A DNA stretch of 9,616 bases from an uncultured Candidatus Altimarinota bacterium. Its GTDB lineage: Bacteria > Patescibacteriota > Gracilibacteria > BD1-5 > UBA6164. Shown here piece after piece: positions 1-9,200 of the stretch. The notes under the pieces were generated by a model that saw only the letters and a program-made list of their open reading frames with translations, was not told the origin of the DNA and ran no database searches. The stretch spans positions 1 through 9,616 of the forward strand of contig CALDZW010000039.1 of the NCBI GenBank assembly GCA_937944175.1, given 5' to 3'. Within the stretch, counting starts at the first letter, position 1, and each line of letters begins with the position of its first letter. The position numbers and the translations under genes are program-made.

Positions 1-252
1 ATGCTTATGAATGAAGAAGTTCAAGAGTATTTAGCAGGAGTAAAAAAGTGAGACCTACAAAATATTACAAAAGAACTGTGTGATATTTTATACACTGTAT
101 ATGGAACGATTATAGAACACTGACTTCAAGATGTTATTGAAGCAGCATTTGCTGAAGTTCATAGATCTAATATGAGTAAAGATTGTTGAACTGGAAAAGC
201 TATAAAATGAAAAAACTATACTGAAGCTGATATGAGTAAGTTTATTTCATAA
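1..252 (+). CDS. MazG/PRA-PH-like nucleotide pyrophosphohydrolase, C-terminal part (5' end outside window)
   Basis: Read with UGA=Gly this is an 83-residue open frame ending in TAA. It matches the all-alpha NTP pyrophosphohydrolase superfamily (MazG/HisE-like, PRA-PH), whose members hydrolyse NTPs or phosphoribosyl-ATP to the monophosphate and PPi using Mg2+. The metal-binding signature is visible as EExxE (residues 5-9) followed by ExxD (25-28, in KELCDILY). Next come VYGT, the conserved EVHRSNMSK segment, and a KAIKGKNY tail typical of the small stand-alone subfamily. That subfamily normally has about 30 more residues before EExxE, so the ATG at position 1 is probably internal and the true start lies upstream. 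Four of seven glycines are TGA. The yecM-like gene follows 13 bases later and is probably co-transcribed. The exact substrate cannot be told; a house-cleaning role is the usual inference. Confidence 0.8.
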
Positions 253-265
253 TGTATACTAAAAA

Positions 266-769
266 ATGCCTTGAAAAATAATAGATCTATTATGAGATCC
301 TTGTGTGTTTTTAGATAGAGCATTTCAACATCTAGAGAATGATAAGATAGATGTTTCAATCTATGAGCTTGATCATATTTGTTATAGGGTAGAAACTCTA
401 GAAGAGTATTCTCATATATGTGAACAGTTGTTAGACTATGGAGTACTTTTATCTGAAGCAATGATTCAGTGAAGACCTATATCTACATATAAATTAGCTT
501 CACCAATTGCATATAAGGGAAGAGAAATTTATTGTGTAGAAATACCATCTCCATGAGCTCATCAAAAGTATCTTACATGATATGAACATGTTGAGTTTGT
601 CATTGACGAGGATTTAACAGATTTCATGTTTAGATATAACTATATTGTATTTACAACAAATTGAATAGATAAAAAAATAAACCCAGATGTATCTGTTAGA
701 TATAGTGATACTATGGCAGTGAAATTTCATAATAATACTTTGGAGGATGTGATTAAGTATGAACAATAG
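266..769 (+). CDS. yecM: YecM family protein (VOC-fold, function unknown)
   Basis: This 167-residue protein ends in TAG. It matches the YecM family, a vicinal-oxygen-chelate-like fold of unproven activity thought to bind metal. Recognisable blocks, in order, are ELDHICYRV (first metal-ligand-like His), LLSEAMIQGRPISTYKL (E. coli YecM has LLSENMINGRPI here), a VEIPSPG segment, GYEHVEFVI (second His/Glu cluster), and a C-terminal VKFHNNTLEDVIKYEQ like E. coli VKFH...EEIV. The length is close to the E. coli protein. Six glycines are TGA, including those in GRP and PSPG. The start at ATG 266 keeps the whole family-like region; the ATG at 252, overlapping the upstream stop, runs into TAA after nine codons. 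No Shine-Dalgarno sequence is visible. The 13-base gap suggests co-transcription with the MazG-like gene. Family assignment is strong; the biochemical role is unknown. Confidence 0.85.
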
Positions 770-956
770 ATTTGTTTATTATTAAGAAAGATAATGATTT
801 TAACCAATGATAACTCTATCTTGTCCCAGAGGGATAATCTACGATAAATTTACAGAAAAATTATAACTTATTTCTCTTGTAAAGAGAAAATGTCCGCAGG
901 ATAAATGAGTTACAAACTAGTTAATACTTTAGTAATAAACACGTCTAATAATAAAA
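770..956. other. Convergent intergenic spacer between yecM and dus
   Basis: This spacer holds no open frame of note under code 25 and no tRNA-like or riboswitch-like pattern that I can recognise. The clearest structure is a perfect 8-bp stem, TTTCTCTT/AAGAGAAA, with a 3-base loop (871-889). It could help terminate either convergent gene but has no clean T-run behind it. A GTCC...GGATAA pattern occurs twice (around 816-834 and 892-904) without obvious meaning. Confidence 0.6.
871..889. terminator. Possible weak terminator hairpin between convergent genes
   Basis: Perfect inverted repeat TTTCTCTT-gta-AAGAGAAA in the gap between two convergent genes. It lacks the T-tract of a canonical intrinsic terminator on either strand, so the function is inferred from position only. 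Confidence 0.3.
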
Positions 957-2051
957 CTACTCCAAAAAATCCAAATCATCTTTGGTAATTTCTTCAAGAC
1001 CAGGACGTTTATCTAGAAAATCTTTAAATGTTTCAGCTATTTCATTAATAATGATTACTGAATTCTCATAGCTTTCAGTAGTAACCAGTCTTTTTCTATA
1101 GACTTTAACTCATGGAAAATTTTTCAAGTACTGAACCAGATGCTTTCTAATTTCTAGACTTCATCTTTTCTCTCATTTATTATCAACAAGAGCCTGAGCA
1201 TGAAAGAGCATGATATCAAGGATTTCTTTGAGAGTAGGGTAGTAGAGTCCGTCTACAAAGTTCTTTGGATCAAGGTGAGAATATTGCTTTTTTAATTCTG
1301 GATCGGTAATATTATCAGGATTATGTTGATCTGATAAAAAGCACCAAGGGTTTCAAAAGCTTCATCTTCCAATCATAAATCAGGCCAAATTTTTTACTTT
1401 TTCCATTCACATCTTATAGTTCAGTATATCTCAGTTAGCTATTACCGGAATATCTAATGCTTCTTGTAGTTCATAAATTGGTTCATGATTTGCCACTCAT
1501 GTATATGCTTGTTTTGCTGTTCTTCAGTGGATAGTAAGGAGTCTGCATCATGCTTTTTGGAGTCACTTACCAAATTTAATGAGATCTTGGTTTCAGTCAA
1601 AACTGAGACGTGTTTTTACTGTAATAGGGAGGTGAGTTGCTTTATCAAGTTCCTCAATAATAGAAAAAGCTGTACATTCATTAATCAAAAGACTTGATCC
1701 ATGACCACTTCTAACAACTTTTTTTGCAGGACATCACATATTTACATCTATTCCTGCTATGTTATATTTTTCTTCTGAAATTATTTTTGCTGCTTTTGCA
1801 AACATTTCTGGATCTTTTCAAAAAATTTGAATAACGAGTGGATCTTCAATAGTTTCATGAGGGAGCACCGCATCTTTGAGAAATTTTGAATAACACAATC
1901 CATCCGCAGAATAGAACTCACTAATTAAAAATACATGAGGGGCAATTTTTCTCATGGTTTGCCTGTAAGCAGAGTCTCAATATCAATCCATTGGTGCTAA
2001 AAAACAGAGTTTATTTTGTTTTGATTGTTCTTCCCAAAAGTTTTTATTCAT
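957..2051 (-). CDS. dus: tRNA-dihydrouridine synthase
   Basis: This 364-residue flavoenzyme reduces specific uridines in the tRNA D-loop to dihydrouridine using FMN and NADPH. The TIM-barrel signatures appear in order: LAPMDGYGDSAYR at residues 18-30 (FMN-binding N-terminus), ISEF (43-46), NMGCPAKKV at 104-112 with the catalytic Cys107, TVKTRLSFD (conserved Lys), TIHGRTAKQAYTG, VIANGDI, and the phosphate-binding IGRGSFGNPWCF. The C-terminal helical domain includes EIRKHL. Catalytic Cys107 is directly preceded by a TGA codon that must be Gly. Seventeen of about 25 glycines are TGA. The gene starts at ATG 2051 (complement) with no obvious Shine-Dalgarno and ends in TAG. It is transcribed convergently with yecM and divergently from the gene at 2310. 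Length fits Dus. The subfamily (A, B or C, hence target position) cannot be fixed from sequence alone. Confidence 0.95.
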
Positions 2052-2309
2052 TGTACTTTTATAAAAATTTTAGTATAAATAGTAGTTAATCTGTGTAGAG
2101 TTAATAAATGGTTTTTTCCTTTAAAATAAAGCTTAACTTACTTTATGTTCTTTTGAAAAAAACATATTTTTTGAAATTATATATATTTCTTTTTAATAAC
2201 AAAACTATATTTTATCTTTATTTTGCCTTTGTTGTCAATCTAAAATACTTGTAATAATAGATTATAGTGTGCTATACTTGTATTAGATTATTTTAATTAC
2301 AAGAGACAC
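2052..2309. other. AT-rich divergent promoter region
   Basis: This 258-base spacer between the divergently transcribed dus and the gene at 2310 is very AT-rich, with several A/T runs and no coding potential. The plus-strand promoter is listed separately. For dus, a minus-strand TATACT lies at 2077-2072, but no good -35 element stands at the right distance, so that promoter is only a guess. Confidence 0.55.
2249..2278 (+). promoter_or_regulatory. Putative sigma70-type promoter for the gene at 2310
   Basis: TTGTAA (2249-2254), an 18-base spacer, then TATACT (2273-2278). Transcription would begin near 2285, giving a leader of about 25 bases before the ATG at 2310. Both hexamers are close to consensus, but AT-rich DNA produces such matches by chance. 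Confidence 0.45.
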
Positions 2310-2825
2310 ATGACTTTAGCTCAAATTCTAAAAGAAAAAAAGCTGCTAGCTATAGATATAAAAAAGAAGTATAAACTTCCTGTTAAAAACAAACCTTTAT
2401 GAGTTGTTATCATAAATAACAAACAAATTCTTCAAAAATTGTATTTTGGTTTAGCAACCCTACCAGTTGATTTTATAGTTGTATGAGATTTCTGAAAGGA
2501 GTGAAAAGATGAACAGTGTAAAAATATCTATGTTACCAAAGAACTCAGAAGAAATATCTTACCAGCATTTGATTTTGCTATTCTTGATAGTGAAACTACT
2601 GATCTTTCTAAATATTCTTCTCAAGCAATTGTTCCAATTGCTATCAATGAATGACACTTCTCTTCAATACTTAATGAATTCAATCCTGAAAAAAACTTAT
2701 GAAATGCCTATTTATATGAAGAATATAATGAATGGTCAATCTTTCATGCACTTATTCGCTATTTAGAAAATACACGTTTCCCAATGGATCATAAGAATTT
2801 AGTGAAGAATGTGTTTGAAAAATAA
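2310..2825 (+). CDS. Short protein resembling the C-terminal part of GT-B (glycogen synthase-like) glycosyltransferases
   Basis: A 171-residue protein ending in TAA, with six TGA-coded glycines. The N-terminal 30 residues are Lys-rich and may be helical. The rest resembles the second half of GT5/GT4-like enzymes. It has an alternating hydrophobic strand (GVVIINN), LPVDFIVVG, an ILPAFDFAILDSE stretch where glycogen synthases carry the AD..L.PS..EP motif, a PIAINEG strand, and then FNPEKNLGNAYLYEEYNEWSIFHALIRYLE. The last piece looks like the NP..GTGF.F..Y....L..A..RA. end of starch/glycogen synthases. The EPCGL-type sugar-nucleotide-binding motif is absent and the protein is about a third of full enzyme length. 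It is therefore probably not an active glycosyltransferase by itself. It could be a degenerate domain, a partner subunit, or an unrelated Rossmann-like protein. It sits 62 bases upstream of a 66-aa gene, probably in one operon. Confidence 0.8.
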
Positions 2826-2887
2826 ACTTGACTATTTTTTAAAAAAAATAAAATTAATTTTTTAAATAAACTAATTCATTACAGAAT

Positions 2888-3088
2888 ATGGCACTTAAAC
2901 CAATGATGACATCTAGACAAGGTTTTAGTTGAGAAGGAAGATCAACAAACCCTGAATCTACAAACTCAGCTAGAACATGAGTAAAAGAAAAAGTAAAAAA
3001 ACATTTTGGTTCTCCTTCAGATGCAAATACTAGATTTTACATTGATGCCGATGATTATCACTATTGAAGTAGACCTCGTTATGATTAA
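2888..3088 (+). CDS. Small hypothetical protein (66 aa)
   Basis: An open frame of 66 residues, ATG 2888 to TAA, visible only with UGA=Gly (three TGA codons: FSGEG, RTGVK, HYGSR). I do not recognise it. The N-terminal half is polar and rich in Ser, Thr, Asn and Arg (MTSRQGFSGEGRSTNPEST) and looks disordered. The middle (VKEKVKKHFGS) is basic and may be helical. The C-terminus is aromatic and acidic, then basic (FYIDADDYHYGSRPRYD). It has no signal peptide, no membrane segment and no Cys. Upstream is an AT-only stretch without Shine-Dalgarno. A strong hairpin terminator lies 67 bases downstream, which supports a transcribed gene or operon end here. Ordered codon usage and UGA at Gly-like positions suggest a real gene. 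Confidence 0.6.
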
Positions 3089-3154
3089 GTAAAACAAAAC
3101 ACTCATAAAATATTGCAAGAATAAAATAATTAAAATCAACTTAAGTTAGATGTC

Positions 3155-3191
3155 AAAAACTATTTTTTAACAAATAAAAAATAGTTTTTTT
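3155..3191 (+). terminator. Intrinsic terminator after the 66-aa gene
   Basis: A perfect 15-bp inverted repeat (3155-3169 with 3175-3189), loop ACAAA, followed by a T-run reaching 3191. The stem contains just one C-G pair and the rest is A-T, as expected in so AT-rich a genome. Its position ends the 2310-3088 transcription unit and insulates it from the giant gene at 3293. Confidence 0.7.
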
Positions 3192-3194
3192 GAT

Positions 3195-3223
3195 TTTACT
3201 TTGATAAAAATTATATTTATAAT
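3195..3223 (+). promoter_or_regulatory. Putative sigma70-type promoter for the giant protease gene
   Basis: TTTACT (3195-3200), a 17-base spacer, then a perfect TATAAT (3218-3223), immediately downstream of the terminator. Transcription would start near 3230, leaving a leader of about 60 bases before ATG 3293. The position between a terminator and a new gene adds support. Confidence 0.5.
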
Positions 3224-3292
3224 ATATCTTAATTATACAAAGATATTGTTACATGGTAGCATTGTGGTTTTATTCTATAAATTTGTGAATTT

Positions 3293-6200
3293 ATGAAAAA
3301 ACTAAGCTCATTAATAATAGTCTTTTTTTTGCTCCTATCTCACATGCAGATAGGAGTTTTGTATGCGGATGAAGCAGCAAAGCTTGATGTGCAGAAAGAA
3401 AAGACTATTGAAGTATTAGATAAGGTTGAAAGTCTAATTGATAAAACTGTTGACACAATTGACAAAAAGGTAAAAGATGAAGAAGTGAAAGAGCGTCTTC
3501 AAGAGAAGAATGAAGAAATTAAAGAGTATTTAGATAAAGTTGAGAAAGAAATAGAGTGAGAAAATAGTCGCAGTGATATTGCTGAAATTGCAGCAGAGGC
3601 TAAAAAAACTGTGGTACTAAAAGTGGTATCTTGAGTAACTAAATATGATGATGTAGAAGAAAATCTTCCATCAGACATTATTAATAATGCTCAGAAAAAA
3701 GAAGAAGCACTAGAAGTAATTCAAGAGTCATTAGAGTGAGAAGAGTGATGAGACTATTTATTGATAATTAAAACAAAATTTAGTGAATCAAAAGTTGAAA
3801 AACTTTTTGCAAAATTTGATTCAAATATATGAGTCAATCTCATGTATGAAGATGAATGAAATAATACGTTTGAAGTAGCCATTCCTGATGATTCACTTTT
3901 TAAACAAGAAATGTTAGAAGAGATTGAATCTGGAGTAATGCCAGAGAGTTTCTTGTGAATTGAAATAATTCAACCTGAAGTGTTTACTATTTTTAGTGAA
4001 ACCCAGCTTCAACCCCTCACTAGTAAGGAGGGGAGATCTAATATAGATCTAAGCTGAGAAAGTATTTCTCAAACATGGTGAATAGAACATTATAAGACAC
4101 CAAGCTATCTTTGATTGCTTAAAAATAGATCTGAACAATGATGAGCTAAAAAAATAACAGTATGAATAATAGATACTGGTATTGATTACAATCATCCTGA
4201 TTTGAAGGGAAGAGTCCTAGATGGTAAAGACTTTGTCAATAAGGATGATGATGCTATGGATGATCAATGACATGGTACCCACGTAAGTTGAACAATCTGA
4301 GCAAGTATTAATGGTGCAGGAATTATAGGAGTAAATCCTTATGTTGATTTTGTGCCAATTAAGATATGCACAAAGAGATGATTTTGTCCGAGTTATGCCG
4401 TATTGAGAGCACTAGAATTCTCTAAAGATGAGAAGATTGATGTCTTGAATATGAGTCTTGGTTGAAGATGAGATCCAAAAACAAATCCAATTTGTAATTG
4501 AATTGCCTCAAATGTAGATGCCTGAGTGATAGTAATATCTGCTTCAGGAAATTCAAATATAGATACATCAAGGTTTGTACCAGGTTGATGCGAGAAGGCA
4601 ATTACTGTTGCTGCAGTAGATAAAAATCTGAAAAGAGCATCATTTTCTAATTTTGGTAATAAAGTAGATGTAGCAGCTCCATGAGTACAAGTGTATTCAA
4701 GCTTACCAAGATGAAGATATAGAGCACTCAGTGGTACAAGTATGGCAACTCCTCATATTGTAGGACTTGCTAGTATTATGAAGATGTACAATCCAGATAT
4801 TGATCAAGAATGAGTGAGAGCTTTATTGAAAAAATATCCACTAGATGTTCAAACTGACTGATGAAAATATATTGCTTCAGCTGTTGATGTTTCTAAACTT
4901 ATATGAAGTATAAGCAAGATAAAAAAAGATGAAAAGACCGGAACTACAGAGGCAGAGAAGAAAACGGAAGAAGTGACTCAAGAAGAACAAAAAACTGATT
5001 CTCATTGAAAAATACATTATATCCGTGACTGGGCAAATGGAAGTAATAAGAATAGAAATAGTCATTGGGTAGAAATAAAAGCAATAGAACAGTGAACATG
5101 AAAGAATGTAGCACTTAGTAAAAAAGTTACTTCAAAAAACAATAATGAATATGCAAGCAGACCATATTCAAGAATAACAGATTGAGTATTAACAACTTGA
5201 TCATATTCAGAATGATTATCATGATTACAATATATGTTGTTAGACCTTTGAAAATGATATGATCTATCAGAGGTTCAGATACTACACTATTATGCTGATG
5301 GAAGAACTTATAATAATACTAAAACAGAAGTTTCATCAGATGGTGTTAATTGGACTATATTATTTGATAGTGCAAAAGAATGAACCTATGTTGAACCTAA
5401 AGATTGAAGTGGAAGAACCTATAAAATAGAAGAAAAAGAAGTTGTGAAGAAGGTAGAAGAAGTAAAAAAGGACACATGAGATGAAACACAAGAAACAAAA
5501 GAAGTGGTTGATGAAAAAGATGAAGCGGTACTTGTTGATTCTATCAGCTTAGTCCCTGTAAACACAATTGATGAGAGTGAAGATACACAAGATGCTACTG
5601 AAGAGACAATACAAGTAGCTTCACAGATATTTGAGATGGATGAAAGCACATCTTCATCATGAGTTGAAATAAATAGTTCTATTGAAATAGATGAAAATAA
5701 CATAATTTCTACACCAATTGAAATTACTCATGATAGTGCTTATGATTACGTACAATCAGAATGAACACAATATTTCTGAACAGATGGAAAGCTATCTGAA
5801 GATGAAATTAAAATTAATTCTCTAGAAGATGAAACGCTATCATGAACTGGGACAAAGCTTACCCAAGACTTTGATATTGATAATTTACCAGAGATTGGAG
5901 AGTTTGTGTATATAGATGATGAGGAAAAGACATGAGAAAGTATTAAAATTAATAATTTTGAAGATAAGAATAATGAGGTAACTTTTGAAGAATCAGAACC
6001 ATTATTAATTGATTGAGCTGAGCTTGAGAAGTGATGAATTGAGATCAACAGTTTGGGCGATGATGAAAAAGAGTTTGTTGATGTACAAGAATATAGTGAA
6101 TGAACGTGATCATTTTTAGATGAAAAAATTATAGAAATAGATGATGATTGAAATGAAATAATAGTAGATCTTTCTACTCTTAATCCAGTTGAAGATGTAG

Positions 6201-9200
6201 TTGAAGAACAAGAAAATTTAGACCTTACAGAAGAGCTTATAATTGATTGAGCTGATAAATGAGTGGAGATCAATAGTTTCTGAGAAGATGAAGCTTCTGA
6301 AGATGAGCTTAAATTTTTGACTGAAGATGAACTCATACAACAAGAAGAGACTGTAGTATATACTGCTTCTGGAACTACTGAAGACGACACGAATGATGAA
6401 GAGCCTATTATAGTAGAATTGGAAGAAGTTCAAGAATGAGATGATATAAGCACTGAGTGTTCTGAATGAGAAGAGTGTGGGAGTATAAAAATTAATAGTT
6501 TTTGAGATGATGATGAATGAGAAGAGATTCTTATTGATTGAGCTGAACCATCAACATGAGTTGAAATTAATTCATTTGGTGAGGAATCTGAGGCTGAGAC
6601 TGAGGCTGACATAATTACTGAGTATACAGCTGATGATGAATGAAGTCTTCCTGATACTGTAGAAGATAAAGCATTTGAAATGGAAATGAGTGATGAGGAT
6701 TTAGCTGCTTTAAAAAATATTGCTCAAGAACAATCTCAAAGTGGTACAATTTTAGAAGAATTTTCTCTAGATGAGGAGGCAATAGAACGTTATGGGGAAG
6801 ATGATTCTGGAGTAGAAATTAATAGTTTATGAGAAGAGGAAACCTATGAAATAGGAGAATTAACAGAGGAACAAATTCAATATTATGAAGAAAAATTTTG
6901 AAGAGATAATGAAAGAAATAGTGAAGAAGAAATAATGGTAACTGATGAATATGATGAATCTGAAGCACAAAATGATGAAAAAATATTTGAAGAATATAAA
7001 GAGGATAATTCAGGAATAGAAATTAATAGTCTGTGAGATGATCATGAAATACCAGAAATAGAACTCTCTCAAGAAGAGATTGATGCATTTGAAAAAGAGA
7101 ATCTTCCTGAGAGTAATGATGCTCTTATTAAGCTAGATGTTGAATGAATGGAAGAACCAATAGGACTTGATGAAGAATTGGAAGAGGAATATACTATTGA
7201 TGAAATAGAATGAATATCAGAATCAAGTTGAGTAGAAATTAATAGTTTTTGATCAGAAGAAGAATTAGAAATATCAGAACTTCCTGAAGGATGAATTGAT
7301 CTAACACAACCAAATCCCCTAGATACTTCTTGAGAAGACTCAGCTGAAGAACTGTATGTTGATGATGAAGATTTAGCACTCATAAAAGAAATGGACGCAG
7401 AGTCAGTTTATTCTGAGTTATGAGATGATGAAATCATATCTCTTGATGATATCAAAAATGATGATGAAGGTGAAACTCAATCAGGATCAACTGATCAAGA
7501 CGAATGAGATAGTATTTGAATTCAAAATACATACAATTGCTCCATTATGCAATGATCAAGATGTTATTTCAGGATGTACTATTCTCGGTCATATTCAAAG
7601 AAGTATTCTAAAAAGTGAATAGTAACACTATCTGCAAGTAGAAAATATGTATATGTGAATTGAGTGAATCCAGGGAAGACAAAGATTACCTTCTATAACA
7701 GATATTGACTTGCTCACACAATTAATGTTGAAGTAAAGAAAAAAATTACACCATTCAATAAAAAAATTAGTGTTGAGAAATGAAAAAAAGTAAGAATCAA
7801 TATTCCTAAAGTAAGTAGACTCTATTATCAATTTAATTATAGAGGAAGTCGTTATGTTGGAGTTAAAATGTGACATGGATTTTTAGATATCACATGAACA
7901 AAAGAATGAACAGCAAAATTATACGCTTTCTATGAGTGAGGACATTTGTGAACACTTGATATTACAGTAAAACCACCAAAGCCACCAATATATTATAGAA
8001 AGGTTCAAACATGAAAAGATGTATTGTTTTTTCAAAGTAATTCATATTACTTTAAATTTAAAGCAACACACCCATCAATTGTATCATTGTATAAACACTC
8101 AAATGCAGTAAGTCTAAAATGATTACGTGCATGAAAAACATATATATGAGTATCTGATTATTTATGAAAGATACGTTATTATATCCATCTGACAGTCACT
8201 CCTCCACCTACAATTACGAAGAGTATACAAGTAGGATCAACATTGAATTACCCTTTAAACTGACCGAATCATTATACATATGAATTGTCCAATAAGGGTT
8301 TATGAAATGTGACATATAGATGGCGTAAAGGGAAGCACTTTAGTGTTCATACAAAAAAACCATGAACACTATATATTAAGGTCAAGAACTATTACACGAA
8401 AACTCATATATTTACTCTTAAGTTGAATATTAAACCAGCACCAGTTATTTCAAAATCAATATATGTGTGAGAGACATATTATAAATCACTTCCATATGCA
8501 TATACATATAGATATGCTCCTTCAAGAAGAGATGCTGTCACTCTACAAGCAAAAGGTCACGGTTTTCATGTAAAATGACTAAAATCATGAAGAGTATATG
8601 TTTCTCTAAAGAACTATTTTTGAGTCACTGCATATATTGTGAAGTTGGATATTAAAAACCCTCCTAAGCCAAAGACATTTAATGTGACTTTGAAGCAATG
8701 AGAAACAAAGATTGTGCGTTTTCCATCTAGCAGAAAATATAAAATTTATTCATGACAAAGTGATTGATGAAGTGCTTATGTATGGAATTATAATAGCTAT
8801 GCAAAAATCAAATGAGCTAATTATGGATGGGCACAATATAAAGTATATGGGAGATACCATTACTATACGTTAAATGTGAAAATTCTTCCAAAAGTAATTG
8901 TAGAGAATCATACTATGTATCAGTGAAAAAGACTCTGTCATAGAATTGAAAATAAACATACTTATAAGTGAATCAATTGACACTTAGTAACAACTCAAAA
9001 ATATACAAAGAAAATTTGTTTTATTGGAAGGAAGCCATGAATCACACAGGTAAACATATATGATAGAAGATGAATACATTATAGAACTATTAAGACCACT
9101 ATAAAACCAGTCCCAAAAGTTAAATCATATAATGTACGTGTAGCTCAAGATAGATCTGTTAATATTTATGTCCCAACTCAAAAATGACAAAAATACAGTT

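Noticed and set aside
252..281. ATG overlapping the stop of the MazG-like gene (TAATG) as the yecM start
   Set aside because: That frame reaches TAA after nine codons. The YecM sequence needs the ATG at 266 in a different frame.
1485..1697. Plus-strand open frame with several Cys residues
   Set aside because: It lies wholly within the minus-strand dus gene, whose family identity is clear.
2479..2766. Hydrophobic plus-strand frame that could suggest a membrane protein
   Set aside because: It is the shifted frame of the gene at 2310-2825, which has better composition, promoter position and code-25 continuity.
3293..3559. Short secreted helical protein ending at the first TGA
   Set aside because: The TGA is a Gly codon. 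The same frame continues into a complete subtilase domain with all catalytic residues.
5783..5827. Possible EF-hand or dockerin-like Ca2+ loop (TDGKLSEDEI)
   Set aside because: Only the second half of the loop resembles the motif. The preceding Asp ligands are missing and the match may reflect acidic composition.
5419..7383. Several Ser-rich minus-strand open frames, the longest at 5746-6390
   Set aside because: They are the antisense of GAA/GAT-rich acidic codons, whose complement reads as Ser/Phe/Ile codons. They lack recognisable domains, and the plus strand carries a continuous code-25 gene.
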